Assembly (NCBI GenBank): GCA_030430205.1
Contig: JAUIGE010000029.1
Coordinates: 23,189-87,188 of the forward strand
Direction: 5' to 3'
DNA length: 64,000 bases
DNA from: Bacteroidia bacterium
GTDB taxonomy: Bacteria > Bacteroidota > Bacteroidia > J057
Positions 49,452-58,680 of the stretch are shown here, one piece after another. The notes beneath the pieces were generated by a model. That model was not told where the DNA came from. It made no database searches and was given only the letters and a program-made list of their open reading frames with translations. The position numbers and the translations under genes are program-made. Position 1 is the first letter of the stretch. Each line of letters starts with the position of its first letter.

Positions 49452-49535
49452 GACGCAGATTTACACTGATTTTTATGATTTTTTATGCTTAGGTTTTTAC
49501 ATAATCTATCATAATAATCTGCGTAGATCAGCGTC
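49452..49535. repeat. Imperfect 29-bp inverted repeat element
   Basis: The left arm starts GACGCAGATTTACACTGATT (49452-49480). The complement of the right arm (49507-49535) starts GACGCTGATCTACGCAGATT; about 23 of 29 positions match around a 26-base centre. The ACGCAGATTTACRCWGAT word is one I recall as widely dispersed in environmental genomes. It separates the CYTH gene from the SanA remnant. Confidence 0.6.
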
Positions 49536-49547
49536 AAAATTCTTCAT

Positions 49548-49770
49548 TTAAATAATAAGAACCTCTTTCTTGCCCAGAAATTTAGGTTTTGTCCTCAAAA
49601 TATAGACATCCAGCACCGCCTTGACCCGCGCAAAATATTCGCGCACATAAATCTTCAAGCCATACTTCCGGGAGACACTTTTGGCATTATAGGCATGAGC
49701 CTCTATGCCTTTGGCACGGGCGATGAAGAGCGCCCGCGAATGGCTTTTTTCATAGAGTTGATGTTGAAAT
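49548..49770 (-). pseudogene. C-terminal remnant of a SanA/YdcF-family (DUF218) protein
   Basis: A minus-strand frame ending TAA at 49548 reads ALFIARAKGIEAHAYNAKSV, SRKYGLKIYVREYFARVKAV, LDVYILRTKPKFLGKKEVLII. This is the usual end of SanA/ElyC/YdcF inner-membrane proteins (Y.A..V...YG...REY.ARVKA..D......PKFLG). The N-terminal two thirds, including the membrane segment and DUF218 core, are missing and there is no start codon in a sensible place. It is a truncated gene. Confidence 0.7.
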
Positions 49771-49886
49771 AGATGGCGACTAGCATGGCAGGGATGTGGG
49801 TACTACGAAATAAATTTGTGGAAAGTGAGGAGAAATCTACTCTTATTGGCAAATTATATTTATTCTCATCCTAAATCCACTTTAAC

Positions 49887-52097
49887 ATGAAAATCCGTCT
49901 CATCCGCTTCATAGGGGCCATAGCCTTAGGTTTGCTGATCACAAGCATGGTCGTCAGTTGTTCCAAAACCCAGAGCTTGAGTAAAAAGCACGATTCGCAG
50001 GAAAGTATTTCCAATTTGCCTGCCCCGCCTCCTGTGAGGCAAACGACCCCACCTCCACCTCCCAACCCTTCTTCGGTGACCACAACTTCTGCTCCTCAGG
50101 GAAATGCAAATGGGGTGAATAGATATACTCCCAAACCTGCTGTGGTAGGAAAGGAAGTGGTCGAAGATGATGCGGGAGGCTATGATGATTATTATGCTGC
50201 CGATCCTCCCCAAAATGCTACAGAAGCCCAGCGTAAGGAGGAAGAAAAGCGCAACCTGGATCAGGAAGTGAAGGATTTGCAGCAGCGGATGCGGGAGGTG
50301 GAAGATATGGAAAGAAGAGACGAAGCTGATAGAAGAAGGATGCAACAGGACCTGGCAAGGATAGAGGAACGGGCAGTTTTGAAACAAGAAGAAATTCAGC
50401 AGGCGCGGGAGAGAGAGGAATTGGAAAAAGTCAAATCGGAAAAATCTGAAGCAGCATACAAAAAGCGAGAACAGGAAATCATCCAAAATCAGAAAAAGCG
50501 AAAAGACGAAATTGAAACGCAGATTGAAGCCGTTAAAATGCAGGCAGGCATGGCTTCTTCAGGAACCCCGGCAGAACAAACTGCTGAGACAGAGAAGCTA
50601 AAAAAAGAGCTGGAAGAAATAAAAAAACAGGAAGCCCTCGTCACCCAATCCACTGAGCCCGTGGGGCGCGAAGACTACGCCCACATCGATGAAAACGATT
50701 TCACCTCGCCCCTTTCCGAGCCCCTATCGACCTTTTCGATAGATGTAGACAAAGCCGCCTACGCCAATACCCGGCGCTACCTCAACAGCGGCAGCCTGCC
50801 GCCAGCTGGCGCGGTGCGTATAGAGGAACTGATCAATTATTTCCACTACGACTACCGTCAGCCCTTCTCCTCACAGCCTTTTGCCTTCAATACGGAAGCC
50901 TCCTCCTGTCCCTGGAACAGCGAGCACCAGCTCGTACATATCGGCCTGAAAGGCCGCGTGATCGACCGCAGCGAGATGCCTGCGAGCAACCTCGTCTTCC
51001 TGATCGATGTATCCGGTTCGATGAACAATGCCAACAAATTGCCGCTGCTCAAGCAGGCTTTCAGCATGCTGATCGAAAATCTGACTGCTGAAGATCGCGT
51101 AGCGATCGTCGTATATGCCGGCGCAGCCGGCGTGGTGCTGCCTTCCACCTCAGCCAGTGAAAAAGGAAAAATCCTTCAGGCACTCAACAACCTCAGCGCT
51201 GGCGGCTCAACCGCTGGAGGCGCAGGCATACAGCTGGCCTACCAGATTGCCCGCAATCACTTTAAAGACAAAGGCAACAACCGCGTCATCCTCGCCACAG
51301 ATGGCGACTTCAACGTAGGCCCCAGCAGCGAGAGCGCTTTGATTGAAATGATCGAAAGCAAAAGAAAAGAAGGCGTCTTCCTGTCTGTTTTGGGCTTTGG
51401 TACGGGCAACTACCAGGACCGCCGCATGGAGCAGCTCGCAGACCACGGCAATGGCAACTACGCCTATATCGACAACCTGCAGGAAGCACAAAAAGTGCTG
51501 GTACAGGAGATGGGCGGCACTTTGCACGCCATCGCCAAGGATGTGAAAATTCAGATAGAATTTAACCCGACTTATGTCAAAGCATATCGCCTGATCGGCT
51601 ACGAAAACCGCAGCATGGCGGCTCAGGACTTCAACGACGACACCAAAGACGCCGGCGAACTCGGCGCAGGACATACCGTCACTGCGCTCTACGAGATCGT
51701 GCCACACAGCGCCCATACGCCCGTGGCGGGCATAGATCAGCTGCGATACCAGCAGATCACCCCCTCCAATATCTCCACAGGAGCAGAGCTGATGACCATC
51801 AAATTTCGCTACAAAGAGCCGGATGGCAATGAAAGCAAATTGCTCACAGAAGTCGTCAAGATGAACGAGAAGACCCTTTCGGAGACCAGCGACAACTACC
51901 GCTTCGCAGCCTCCGTCGCAGCCTTTGGCATGCTGCTGCGTGGCTCACGCTACAGCGGCGACGCCGACTATGACATGGTCTACGATATGGCAAGCCACGC
52001 CCGCGGCAACGACCCCAACGGCTACCGCCGGGAATTTCTCCAATTGGTGCAACGCGCCAAGGCGATCGACAACCGCGGAGCGATTACGGGGAATTGA
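49887..52097 (+). CDS. von Willebrand factor A domain lipoprotein (YfbK-like, DUF3520)
   Basis: 736 aa. Signal peptide with lipobox (LLITSMVVSC), a proline-rich spacer (PAPPPVRQTTPPPPPNPSS), then a charged coiled-coil (about 110-250; EEKRNLDQEVKDLQQRMREVEDMERRDEADRR). A VWA-associated N-terminal segment follows (PLSTFSIDVDKAAYANTRRYLNSGSLPPAGAVRIEELINYF), then a VWA domain with intact MIDAS DVSGSM (about 373-378). A DUF3520 C-terminus ends RAKAIDNRGAITGN. Relatives bind metal ions and proteins at the envelope; the coiled-coil insert is unusual for YfbK-type proteins. A terminator and hairpins follow. Confidence 0.9.
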   Translation: MKIRLIRFIGAIALGLLITSMVVSCSKTQSLSKKHDSQESISNLPAPPPVRQTTPPPPPNPSSVTTTSAPQGNANGVNRYTPKPAVVGKEVVEDDAGGYDDYYAADPPQNATEAQRKEEEKRNLDQEVKDLQQRMREVEDMERRDEADRRRMQQDLARIEERAVLKQEEIQQAREREELEKVKSEKSEAAYKKREQEIIQNQKKRKDEIETQIEAVKMQAGMASSGTPAEQTAETEKLKKELEEIKKQEALVTQSTEPVGREDYAHIDENDFTSPLSEPLSTFSIDVDKAAYANTRRYLNSGSLPPAGAVRIEELINYFHYDYRQPFSSQPFAFNTEASSCPWNSEHQLVHIGLKGRVIDRSEMPASNLVFLIDVSGSMNNANKLPLLKQAFSMLIENLTAEDRVAIVVYAGAAGVVLPSTSASEKGKILQALNNLSAGGSTAGGAGIQLAYQIARNHFKDKGNNRVILATDGDFNVGPSSESALIEMIESKRKEGVFLSVLGFGTGNYQDRRMEQLADHGNGNYAYIDNLQEAQKVLVQEMGGTLHAIAKDVKIQIEFNPTYVKAYRLIGYENRSMAAQDFNDDTKDAGELGAGHTVTALYEIVPHSAHTPVAGIDQLRYQQITPSNISTGAELMTIKFRYKEPDGNESKLLTEVVKMNEKTLSETSDNYRFAASVAAFGMLLRGSRYSGDADYDMVYDMASHARGNDPNGYRREFLQLVQRAKAIDNRGAITGN

Positions 52098-52170
52098 TGC
52101 GGCTTTGCCGCATGGATTTGTAGGGACGGATTATAATCCGTCCCTACCAGGCCCGGCGGTCATACCGCCG
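52097..52170. repeat. Cluster of three REP-type palindromes
   Basis: ATGCGGC-TTT-GCCGCAT (52097-52113) starts in the VWA stop codon. A perfect 28-bp palindrome spans 52120-52147 with half-site GTAGGGACGGATTA. CGGCGGT-CAT-ACCGCCG lies at 52154-52170. The middle one has the TAGGG...CCCTA format seen also inside the CAP-protein gene (57888-57913). Confidence 0.8.
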
Positions 52171-52207
52171 AAAAACCCCACAGGTCCGTTCTTTCCCTTT
52201 CATCAGG

Positions 52208-52240
52208 CCGGTCTGAAAAAAACAGACCGGTTTTCCTTTT
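52208..52240 (+). terminator. Terminator downstream of the VWA gene
   Basis: CCGGTCTG, seven As, CAGACCGG, then TTTTCCTTTT: an 8-bp GC-rich stem with a T-rich tail on the plus strand, located between two convergent genes. Confidence 0.75.
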
Positions 52241-52242
52241 CC

Positions 52243-52266
52243 CATCTGCAAATCTGCTCATCTGCA
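52243..52266. repeat. Octamer array x3 next to the beta-propeller gene stop
   Basis: CATCTGCA, AATCTGCT, CATCTGCA in steps of 8. Seven bases separate it from the stop codon of the minus-strand gene ending at 52274. Its words overlap those at 14433-14444 (CTCATCTGCTCATC). Confidence 0.6.
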
Positions 52267-52273
52267 AATCCTC

Positions 52274-55200
52274 CTATTCCTTCATCAACTTCTTCGAATA
52301 GCTTTTCCCCTCCTTCATCAATCTCAGGAAATAAACGCCCGCAGGCATGTGAGCAATATTCAACTGGGTTTTGGGCTGGTGAATCCTGCCTTTTTCCACC
52401 ACTTTTCCCAAAGCATCCACGATCTCATAAGTTGCCTTTGTGCCGACGGGCACTTCGAGCAGGAAAATCCCGCTGCTGGGATTGGGGTAGATGCTGATTT
52501 GCTGCGCAAATACATCCTTCTCTATGGCCACGTTGGGGCCTTTTTTGATGATGATGGAGTAGTCTTCGACTTCTCCTGTATTTTCCCCGCAGGGGGTGGG
52601 TTGCTGGTTCCAGTACTGGCTGCGCACGCGCATGCGCACGGTGTCTATGACAGCATCGACTGGCACGGTAAAATCACCAAAAGATTGATGATTCGCATCA
52701 ATCAGCCCCATTTCGATAAACTCAGATGCCTCGAAAGTGGCATTTTGGTTAAAATCAATCCAGGCACCCGTGGTATCCGGCTCCCAATGAAAATTCATCC
52801 CAATCTGCAAAGTATAGGTCGAATCGGTATAGACCGTCGCATATTGATTTGTGAAATTGGCATAATATTCCTGTCCGCTGCTGTGGGCGAGTTCTTTTAA
52901 TTTGACAAAATCTATGAAGTCCGCAGTGGTATTTTGAGACCCTATGGCCGCGCAATAATCAAATTCCCTGACGGTATACATGAATTTATGCGTCTCTGTC
53001 GTATCCTGTCGGCTGCCTACGGCATATACCTTAAAATAGACTTTGCTCCCTTCCGCAAAACCGGGGATAGGCGTATCTGACACCCAGCTGCTATCCACCG
53101 TATTGGACATACTCAGAGTCTGGTCGAAAATGGGCGTACCGACAGAATATTTTACAAATACACTCGTCAGGCTCGCATCATAAGCGATCGTGGCAGTCAC
53201 ATCCTGCTCGATGCCTGCTTTGGGGCTTTCCTCGGTGGGAGCATCGCTGATCTCCGTGAATAAAATGCGGGGATAGTCATTTCTGTTGGCGAGGGTGTAC
53301 TCCCAGAGGCCGCGGCCCCAGGTCGCAGCGCGCAGGATGTTGGCGCCCATCTGGATTTCGAGGTCCTGGATGGCGGTATTGGCGAGGCCGAGGCTATACA
53401 GGGTCCAGTTTGCAGCGTTCATCGCTTTGTAATAAATGCCGATTTCGGAACCCACATAGATATTTGCCTGGGGAGAATGGTCGATGACAACGGCCCGCAG
53501 CGGCAGGCTTCCCAGGTTGCTGGTGATATTGGTCCAACTGGCACCCAGGTCGTGGCTGATGAAGATTTTTTCCCCATCATTTTGATGGCGGTCATAGGTG
53601 ACAGCGATGGTGCTGTCGCGATGGGGAGCAAAGGCGATCGCCTTGATGCTATGGCCTGGCAGGCCATTGGCGATGGAGCGGAAGTTTACTCCGCCATCTT
53701 CGGAGAGGCGTATATCGCCATTTCTGGCGACAATCATCAGCTGAGAGTTGTTGTAGGCGATGGCGGCTTCGCGTACATCCGCTCCCAGAGGGGCACTCAA
53801 AAACTGCCAGCCAATCCCAAACTCCTCCGAGACATGGATGCTGTCTTTGAAAGAAAATACGCGCATCTGATCGTTGGGGTCCAACAGGATCGGGGCTTCC
53901 CAGTCACCTCCGTCTCCGGGCGTACTGACACCGTCACGGGTCTGGCCGCCATCCACGGTACGCTGCCGTGTACCATACTGCCAGCTGCCCATCATCCAGT
54001 CATCATTCAGCGGATGAATAACGGCATGCATGCCATCGCCTCCATTCCACTCGATCCAGCCGTTTTCGTCTGTGAGACTGGTGCCATTGTCCTGTGAGCC
54101 GCACATATTTACTTTCCAGTTGGATTGGCTCAGCGCAACGCTATAATTTTCCCGTATGCCGGTTCCGTCATTGAGGATAAACCAGCTATTTCCATTCGAA
54201 GGGCTTTTGGCGAAATAGCCATCTGTTCCCAGGTAAAAAACGCCATTGACACACTCGGCTGTGCGCAGATCGGCATGCACATAGGCATTAGGCCCATTGT
54301 TGTTTTTTACCCAATGACAGACTTCATTGAAACTTTTCCCCCCATTGAGGCTCGCTTCTATGTTCACATAGCCATACACCATGAAAGAGGTGTCCATGTC
54401 TGACACCGCAAAACCATCACAGCTTTCATTCGGATTGGAGAGAAAGCGCCAGCTACCACTCAAAATATCGTTGAGCCATACGCCATTATCTGAAGCGAAA
54501 TAAACGCAGGATTCGCAATCCGGACTGACAGCCAAAATGCCTTCGCTCCCGCCATTTCCCGAGATATTGGCCATCGGGCCATAGCTCACGCCCTGGTTGT
54601 AAGAGATTAAAAAACGATCCCGGTTGCTGCTGCTGAAGTCATATAGGTAAACAATGTTGTTGTTCGTGGGGTGAAATTCGATATCGCGGATGCTGCTGCC
54701 AGCATACAGCCTTGTCCAGTTCTGGAGGTTGTCGGTAGAGCGGTAAATTCCCGTTTCTGTACATACAAAAATCAGATTCGGTACGCGGGGATGGTAGACC
54801 ACCTTGTTGATGCGGTCATTGGTCCCCAGGCCGCCCCAGCCCAGGTTGGTGGGCACAAATGCTGTAGGAATCCAGCTGAAACCGCCGTTTGTGGAACGGT
54901 AAATCCCGTGAGACGCATTGTTGCGGGCATTTTGCAGGTTGATGAGGACAGAGTCCGAGTTGGTAGGCGAAGCCGTGATGGTATTGACGCCGGAGGCGAT
55001 GAGGAAATCGGTCGTATTCTGCCAGGTCTGGCCTTCATTGGTAGTGCGCCAGAAACCGCCACTGCGGGAGCCCAGGTAGATTTTTTGTGGATTCGCAGGG
55101 TCCACATAAAAGGCCTCGACACGGCCAATGCCAGGGCTATAGTGCTGCGTCACATTGTTCGCATCAAAAGGACCGAGGTCCTCCCAGCGGCTGAAAGTGC

Positions 55201-55504
55201 GGCGCTCCGCAGGCTGCGGATTGTTATCCAGAAAAGCCTGATAGGCTTTCTCCACAAAGAAAGGATCCACATTCGAGCGATCGCCCGAAGGGTAATATTT
55301 CGATTCGTTTTCGTTTTTCCAACGCTCAAAGCCTTTGAAGCCAGAGCCTTCGCCTGTGCCATTAGCCTCAAAATGCGCTTCGGCAGCTCGTACCACATCA
55401 TAGAAATTGACGCTCATGTCGTGCATCATTTCTTTGTAGGTGCTTTGGGCGGAAAGGGAAAAGACAAGGGTCAGGGGAAGGAGAAAGAGGAGAAATTTTC
55501 GCAT
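52274..55504 (-). CDS. Secreted BNR/sortilin-like beta-propeller protein with GEVED and type IX sorting domains
   Basis: 1076 aa. Signal peptide MRKFLLFLLPLTLVFSLSA. Then a large set of beta-propeller repeats resembling VPS10/photosynthesis-stability-factor-like glycosidase repeats (LGSRSGGFWRTTNEGQTWQN, IYRSTNGGFSWIP, GIYRSTDNLQNWTRL, ISHDLGASWTNITSNLG, RAATWGRGLWEYTL), about 100-760. An Ig-like spacer with ITFTEISDAPTEESP-like beta strands follows, then a GEVED domain (TGAWIDFNQNATFEASEFIE...CGENTGEVEDYSIII). The type A sorting domain has SIYPNPSSGIFLLEV and GVYFLRLMKEGKSYSKKLM. It is predicted to be exported by the type IX system and anchored or released; the ligand is unknown. Confidence 0.92.
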   Translation of the reverse strand: MRKFLLFLLPLTLVFSLSAQSTYKEMMHDMSVNFYDVVRAAEAHFEANGTGEGSGFKGFERWKNENESKYYPSGDRSNVDPFFVEKAYQAFLDNNPQPAERRTFSRWEDLGPFDANNVTQHYSPGIGRVEAFYVDPANPQKIYLGSRSGGFWRTTNEGQTWQNTTDFLIASGVNTITASPTNSDSVLINLQNARNNASHGIYRSTNGGFSWIPTAFVPTNLGWGGLGTNDRINKVVYHPRVPNLIFVCTETGIYRSTDNLQNWTRLYAGSSIRDIEFHPTNNNIVYLYDFSSSNRDRFLISYNQGVSYGPMANISGNGGSEGILAVSPDCESCVYFASDNGVWLNDILSGSWRFLSNPNESCDGFAVSDMDTSFMVYGYVNIEASLNGGKSFNEVCHWVKNNNGPNAYVHADLRTAECVNGVFYLGTDGYFAKSPSNGNSWFILNDGTGIRENYSVALSQSNWKVNMCGSQDNGTSLTDENGWIEWNGGDGMHAVIHPLNDDWMMGSWQYGTRQRTVDGGQTRDGVSTPGDGGDWEAPILLDPNDQMRVFSFKDSIHVSEEFGIGWQFLSAPLGADVREAAIAYNNSQLMIVARNGDIRLSEDGGVNFRSIANGLPGHSIKAIAFAPHRDSTIAVTYDRHQNDGEKIFISHDLGASWTNITSNLGSLPLRAVVIDHSPQANIYVGSEIGIYYKAMNAANWTLYSLGLANTAIQDLEIQMGANILRAATWGRGLWEYTLANRNDYPRILFTEISDAPTEESPKAGIEQDVTATIAYDASLTSVFVKYSVGTPIFDQTLSMSNTVDSSWVSDTPIPGFAEGSKVYFKVYAVGSRQDTTETHKFMYTVREFDYCAAIGSQNTTADFIDFVKLKELAHSSGQEYYANFTNQYATVYTDSTYTLQIGMNFHWEPDTTGAWIDFNQNATFEASEFIEMGLIDANHQSFGDFTVPVDAVIDTVRMRVRSQYWNQQPTPCGENTGEVEDYSIIIKKGPNVAIEKDVFAQQISIYPNPSSGIFLLEVPVGTKATYEIVDALGKVVEKGRIHQPKTQLNIAHMPAGVYFLRLMKEGKSYSKKLMKE

Positions 55505-55648
55505 GGAGTTGTTGTTGGGTTAATTGGCAAATATAAGGAAAGTGCATGATCCTTCCATTTGTTTTGTCTTTGATATGAAATGCACCCATGTGTAACCTTT
55601 TCGGAAAAATTCATTACATACCACAAAGAAATCCTAAATAGCCCAATC

Positions 55649-58030
55649 ATGCGAATCCTCCTCTTTTTCCTTTTGCTCTCCTCTCTCGTCCAGGCCCAAC
55701 CCATCAATTGGAGCGAGCTGGATCAGCAGATATTTGAAAAATATGTCCTCCTTCAGGTCAATCAGCTGCGCGATAGCCTCGGCCTCCAGCTGCTGACGAC
55801 CGATCCTATCCTGGGCGATGCCGCCCTGGACCAGGCGCACTACCAGCTCATGAGCAACAAAGTCACCCACGATCAGGTGACCCTGAACAAGGAAAGCCCT
55901 TCACGAAGGCTCGCCTATTATGGCGGCACGCATAGCCTGGTGGGCGAAAACTGTGCAATGGTGGACGCACGCCGTTACGGCAAGTCCTACCAGCGCCTCG
56001 CGCGCGCTTTTTTCATTGCCTGGTACCATTCCCCCGGCCACTACGCCAATATGGTGCATCCCACTTACCGCACCATCGGCATCCGCTTCGCGGTTAACAG
56101 GCAAAACGCCCGCGTCTTTGCGACGCAGGTATTTGGCGGCAAGCCCTATGTCCCGCCCACGGGCGGGCAGACCCCCAGGGACGCCTTTGGCGTCCTGGAT
56201 CCCAACGACAAAGTCTGTCAAAGACTTTCGCCCTACCGCCGCACGGCGGAAGAATTGGGGAGCTACCTGGAAATAAAAAACGACTCCGTTTTCATCTTTT
56301 TCCATGATAAGGCCTACCTGCAACGCATGTTGAAACATCCCAATGATGGCCTGGCGCTCGACTTTGTCGAGCCCCGACAGTTGCCCTGCGACGAGCCCAA
56401 TCTCTTTCACGGCTCGGAGGTATTTGACGGCCTCATGCGCCCGCCAGTCTATCGCTATGAGTTGTTTCAAAACAACCAGACCGATCAGAAAAATCGGCTT
56501 GTCAGCTTCCTGGGGACCGTCCCGCCCCATATCCAGTCAGGCACGCAGATCAACCTGATCACCCTGCAAAACAACCACCGCTGCCGCTACAGCTATTCCA
56601 TTTATATTCCTCATCGAGATATTGACGCCTTTGAGCTGGAACCGATTTTTATGCTGACAGAAGGGAAAATTCTGGCGGATTCTATCCGGGCGAAGGCGAA
56701 GCATCAGGTTCGTTTTGAAAAAAATGTAAGCACCTACGAGCAGGATGAATTTCAGGATTTGCTGAAGGAAATGGGCAACCTGCTTCCTTTTATCAAAAGC
56801 GTTAGAATCGAAGCTTTTAGCTCCGTGGAGGGCGATTCGGCCATCAACCAACGCTTGCAGGAAGAGCGGGCGACGCAGGTGAAAGCTTACTTTGTGCAGC
56901 TAGGCATCGCCGATAGCCTCATCAGCTATGAAACCGCTGAAAGCTGGGCCTTTTTTTATGAACAGATAGACAGCACCGAGCATGAATACCTGACAGATTT
57001 GGCGCAAAGTGAAGTCAAAGTGTTGCTTCAAAATCCGCGTTTTGAGGCGGAAGTGGACTATTACCTCTCCCGCCAGCGGCGGGCCATCGTTTCCATAGAG
57101 ATCGAAGGTGTTTATGATGAAAAAACGCCTGCACGCTACCTGGGCTCTGCTTTGTCCCAACTCAGCGAACATCAAAACGCAGAGCAAAGCTGGATTGTGC
57201 AAAGCAAAATTATCCGGGCCATGATGAAGGGAAAGGAAATTTCCCCTTTGAGTTTGCTCGGCAAAAACCTGCCCGACAGCCTGCCTTTTTTACCTTTGTT
57301 CAACAACCAAATGGCCATCATGCTGGAGGCCTACGGCGACATCATACCCTGGACTTTGGGAAAAAGCCGTCTGAATTGGGACAGTACCCTGACGCATTGG
57401 CTGCATGACAGCCTGACGCCCTTGCCCATGCGCTACCACCTGCTGCGGCAGCAGGTGAAAAAATTGAGCGACTTCGCCAATAGCTGGGGCTTTGAGGCGC
57501 ATCGGCCCAGCCTGACGGCCAAAGAGATAGAAAAAGAAATATCCTTGCTGTATGACAGCCTGCAATGGCGTGAGATGGGGATTCCTGAGTATGAAAATTT
57601 GCTCAACCGCTTAATGCTCAATTACCATCTGGCAGCGGTGGATTACCATTATTTTCAGAATGAGTATGGCGAAAAAAGGCGTTCTCTGCAAGCAGTGCGC
57701 GATTACTTCCTCCAATCGGAAGTAGACGAAGCCGAAGCTCACCGCCTCGCGCTCTACTTCAACCAACACCAATATTATGAATGGGCCGTCGAAATACTGG
57801 AACCCTGGGTGCAGCGGGAAGAGGTGCGAACGCAGGTTTTGTTTGATTTTGTGCAGACCTTGATGCTTATCACGGATGATCCCTCGCTAGGGTCAGGTCA
57901 TGACCTGACCCTACATCTGACGCGATTAATCGAGCGCGACCAGGCGCTTTTTTGCAGCTGGGTAAACACATATTTTCAATTGAAAAGGGAGCCTTCCCTC
58001 AAACAACTGTATTGTGAAACGTGCGAATAA
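55649..58030 (+). CDS. Secreted CAP-superfamily protein with OmpA-like and helical domains
   Basis: 793 aa. Signal peptide MRILLFFLLLSSLVQA from the ATG at 55649 (an earlier ATG at 55580 adds 23 residues and hides the signal). A bacterial SCP/CAP domain (about 20-165) has LLQVNQLRDSLGLQLL, ALDQAHYQLMSNKVTHDQ, GENCAM and WYHSPGHYANMVHP...IGIRF. Near 380-480 is a stretch resembling an OmpA-like fold (LLPFIKSVRIEAFSSVEGD...QRLQEERATQVKAYFVQLGI). The rest is helical with TPR-like parts. The function is unknown. A 26-bp palindrome at 57888-57913 lies inside the gene and encodes SLGSGHDLTLH in frame. Confidence 0.82.
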   Translation: MRILLFFLLLSSLVQAQPINWSELDQQIFEKYVLLQVNQLRDSLGLQLLTTDPILGDAALDQAHYQLMSNKVTHDQVTLNKESPSRRLAYYGGTHSLVGENCAMVDARRYGKSYQRLARAFFIAWYHSPGHYANMVHPTYRTIGIRFAVNRQNARVFATQVFGGKPYVPPTGGQTPRDAFGVLDPNDKVCQRLSPYRRTAEELGSYLEIKNDSVFIFFHDKAYLQRMLKHPNDGLALDFVEPRQLPCDEPNLFHGSEVFDGLMRPPVYRYELFQNNQTDQKNRLVSFLGTVPPHIQSGTQINLITLQNNHRCRYSYSIYIPHRDIDAFELEPIFMLTEGKILADSIRAKAKHQVRFEKNVSTYEQDEFQDLLKEMGNLLPFIKSVRIEAFSSVEGDSAINQRLQEERATQVKAYFVQLGIADSLISYETAESWAFFYEQIDSTEHEYLTDLAQSEVKVLLQNPRFEAEVDYYLSRQRRAIVSIEIEGVYDEKTPARYLGSALSQLSEHQNAEQSWIVQSKIIRAMMKGKEISPLSLLGKNLPDSLPFLPLFNNQMAIMLEAYGDIIPWTLGKSRLNWDSTLTHWLHDSLTPLPMRYHLLRQQVKKLSDFANSWGFEAHRPSLTAKEIEKEISLLYDSLQWREMGIPEYENLLNRLMLNYHLAAVDYHYFQNEYGEKRRSLQAVRDYFLQSEVDEAEAHRLALYFNQHQYYEWAVEILEPWVQREEVRTQVLFDFVQTLMLITDDPSLGSGHDLTLHLTRLIERDQALFCSWVNTYFQLKREPSLKQLYCETCE
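57888..57913. repeat. Perfect 26-bp palindrome inside the CAP-protein coding sequence
   Basis: The half-site TAGGGTCAGGTCA is followed directly by its complement. It has the same TAGGG...CCCTA frame and length as the core of the intergenic palindrome at 52121-52146, with a different middle. It is in frame in the host gene and close to its C-terminus. Confidence 0.85.
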
Positions 58031-58031
58031 A

Positions 58032-58361
58032 TCACGGATTCCGAATCAGGATATCATAAGGCCTTTTTTCATCTCCTTTTTTATCAGGATTTTCGGAGGT
58101 AACTATTTTCAATTGGAATCCTTTGTTGCCTTTCAAAGGGTAAAAAAGGCCATGCCGACAGGAGTAACTTACCGGCTCATTTCTCATCTTACTTTTGATG
58201 CGTTGGCTGACAATCTCCTCAATGAAATAATAGGCTGCCATTTCATACAGGAGCATTCTTGAATAGGTTTCCTGCCAGGGTGTCAAATCTGGAAATGTGC
58301 TTACTCTTGTTGCTGAAAATAAAAACAAAAGCGGGGAAATATTTCGGCTTGGTCTCTTCAT
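58032..58361 (-). CDS. Small hypothetical protein, possibly exported
   Basis: 109 aa. The N-terminus (MKRPSRNISPLLFLFSATRVST) is basic, then hydrophobic, so a short signal or anchor is possible. The rest (TPWQETYSRMLLYEMAAYYFIEEIVSQRIKSKMRNEPV; GLFYPLKGNKGFQLKIVTSE; RPYDILIRNP) has a balanced composition and looks protein-coding, but no family is recognised. It is convergent with the CAP gene by one base. A plus-strand frame over the same bases is shorter and less protein-like. It may be real. Confidence 0.45.
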   Translation of the reverse strand: MKRPSRNISPLLFLFSATRVSTFPDLTPWQETYSRMLLYEMAAYYFIEEIVSQRIKSKMRNEPVSYSCRHGLFYPLKGNKGFQLKIVTSENPDKKGDEKRPYDILIRNP

Positions 58362-58400
58362 ATCATACTACTAGACAAAATTGTCATAGCTCCTTTTTTG

Positions 58401-58470
58401 ACAGGATTTCAGGATTTTCAGGATTAACAGGATGCCATTTGTTTTTCTTGTAAATCCTGAAAATCATGTT
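58401..58470. repeat. CAGGATT-type dispersed repeat with inverted partner
   Basis: CAGGATTT, CAGGATTTT, CAGGATTAA and CAGGATGCC follow one another (58402-58436, period 8-9), and about 15 bases later TAAATCCTGAAAATCATG (58451-58468) is a partial complement. I recall CAGGATTTTCAGGATT repeats from many Bacteroidota. It is part of the gene-free stretch 58362-58774. Confidence 0.6.
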
Positions 58471-58484
58471 TAGGAATAGCGATA

Positions 58485-58680
58485 AAATAAACCATCAGTT
58501 TGTTTCAAGTAGTTTGTCATTTCGACGAGGCTTTGCGAGGAGAAATCTCCTGAACTCATTTATAAAAAGCCTGATTATCAATAACTCAGGAGATTTCTCC
58601 TCGAAGACTCCCTTCGACAAGCTCAGGGCAAGCTGTCGAAATGACACCTCCTGGCGAAAAATGAAACTGATGGTTTATTT
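58485..58680. mobile_element. 196-bp MITE-like element with nested inverted repeats
   Basis: AAATAAACCATCAGTTT (58485-58501) is exactly complementary to 58664-58680. Inside are two further perfect pairs: TGTCATTTCGAC with GTCGAAATGACA, and CGAGGAGAAATCTCCTGA with its complement near 58583-58600. The segment CCCTTCGACAAGCTCAGGG is a common Bacteroidota repeat word. There is no ORF and no clear target duplication. It fills most of the 413-bp gap between the small hypothetical gene and queA; the rest of the gap (58681-58774) holds nothing I can identify. Confidence 0.72.
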
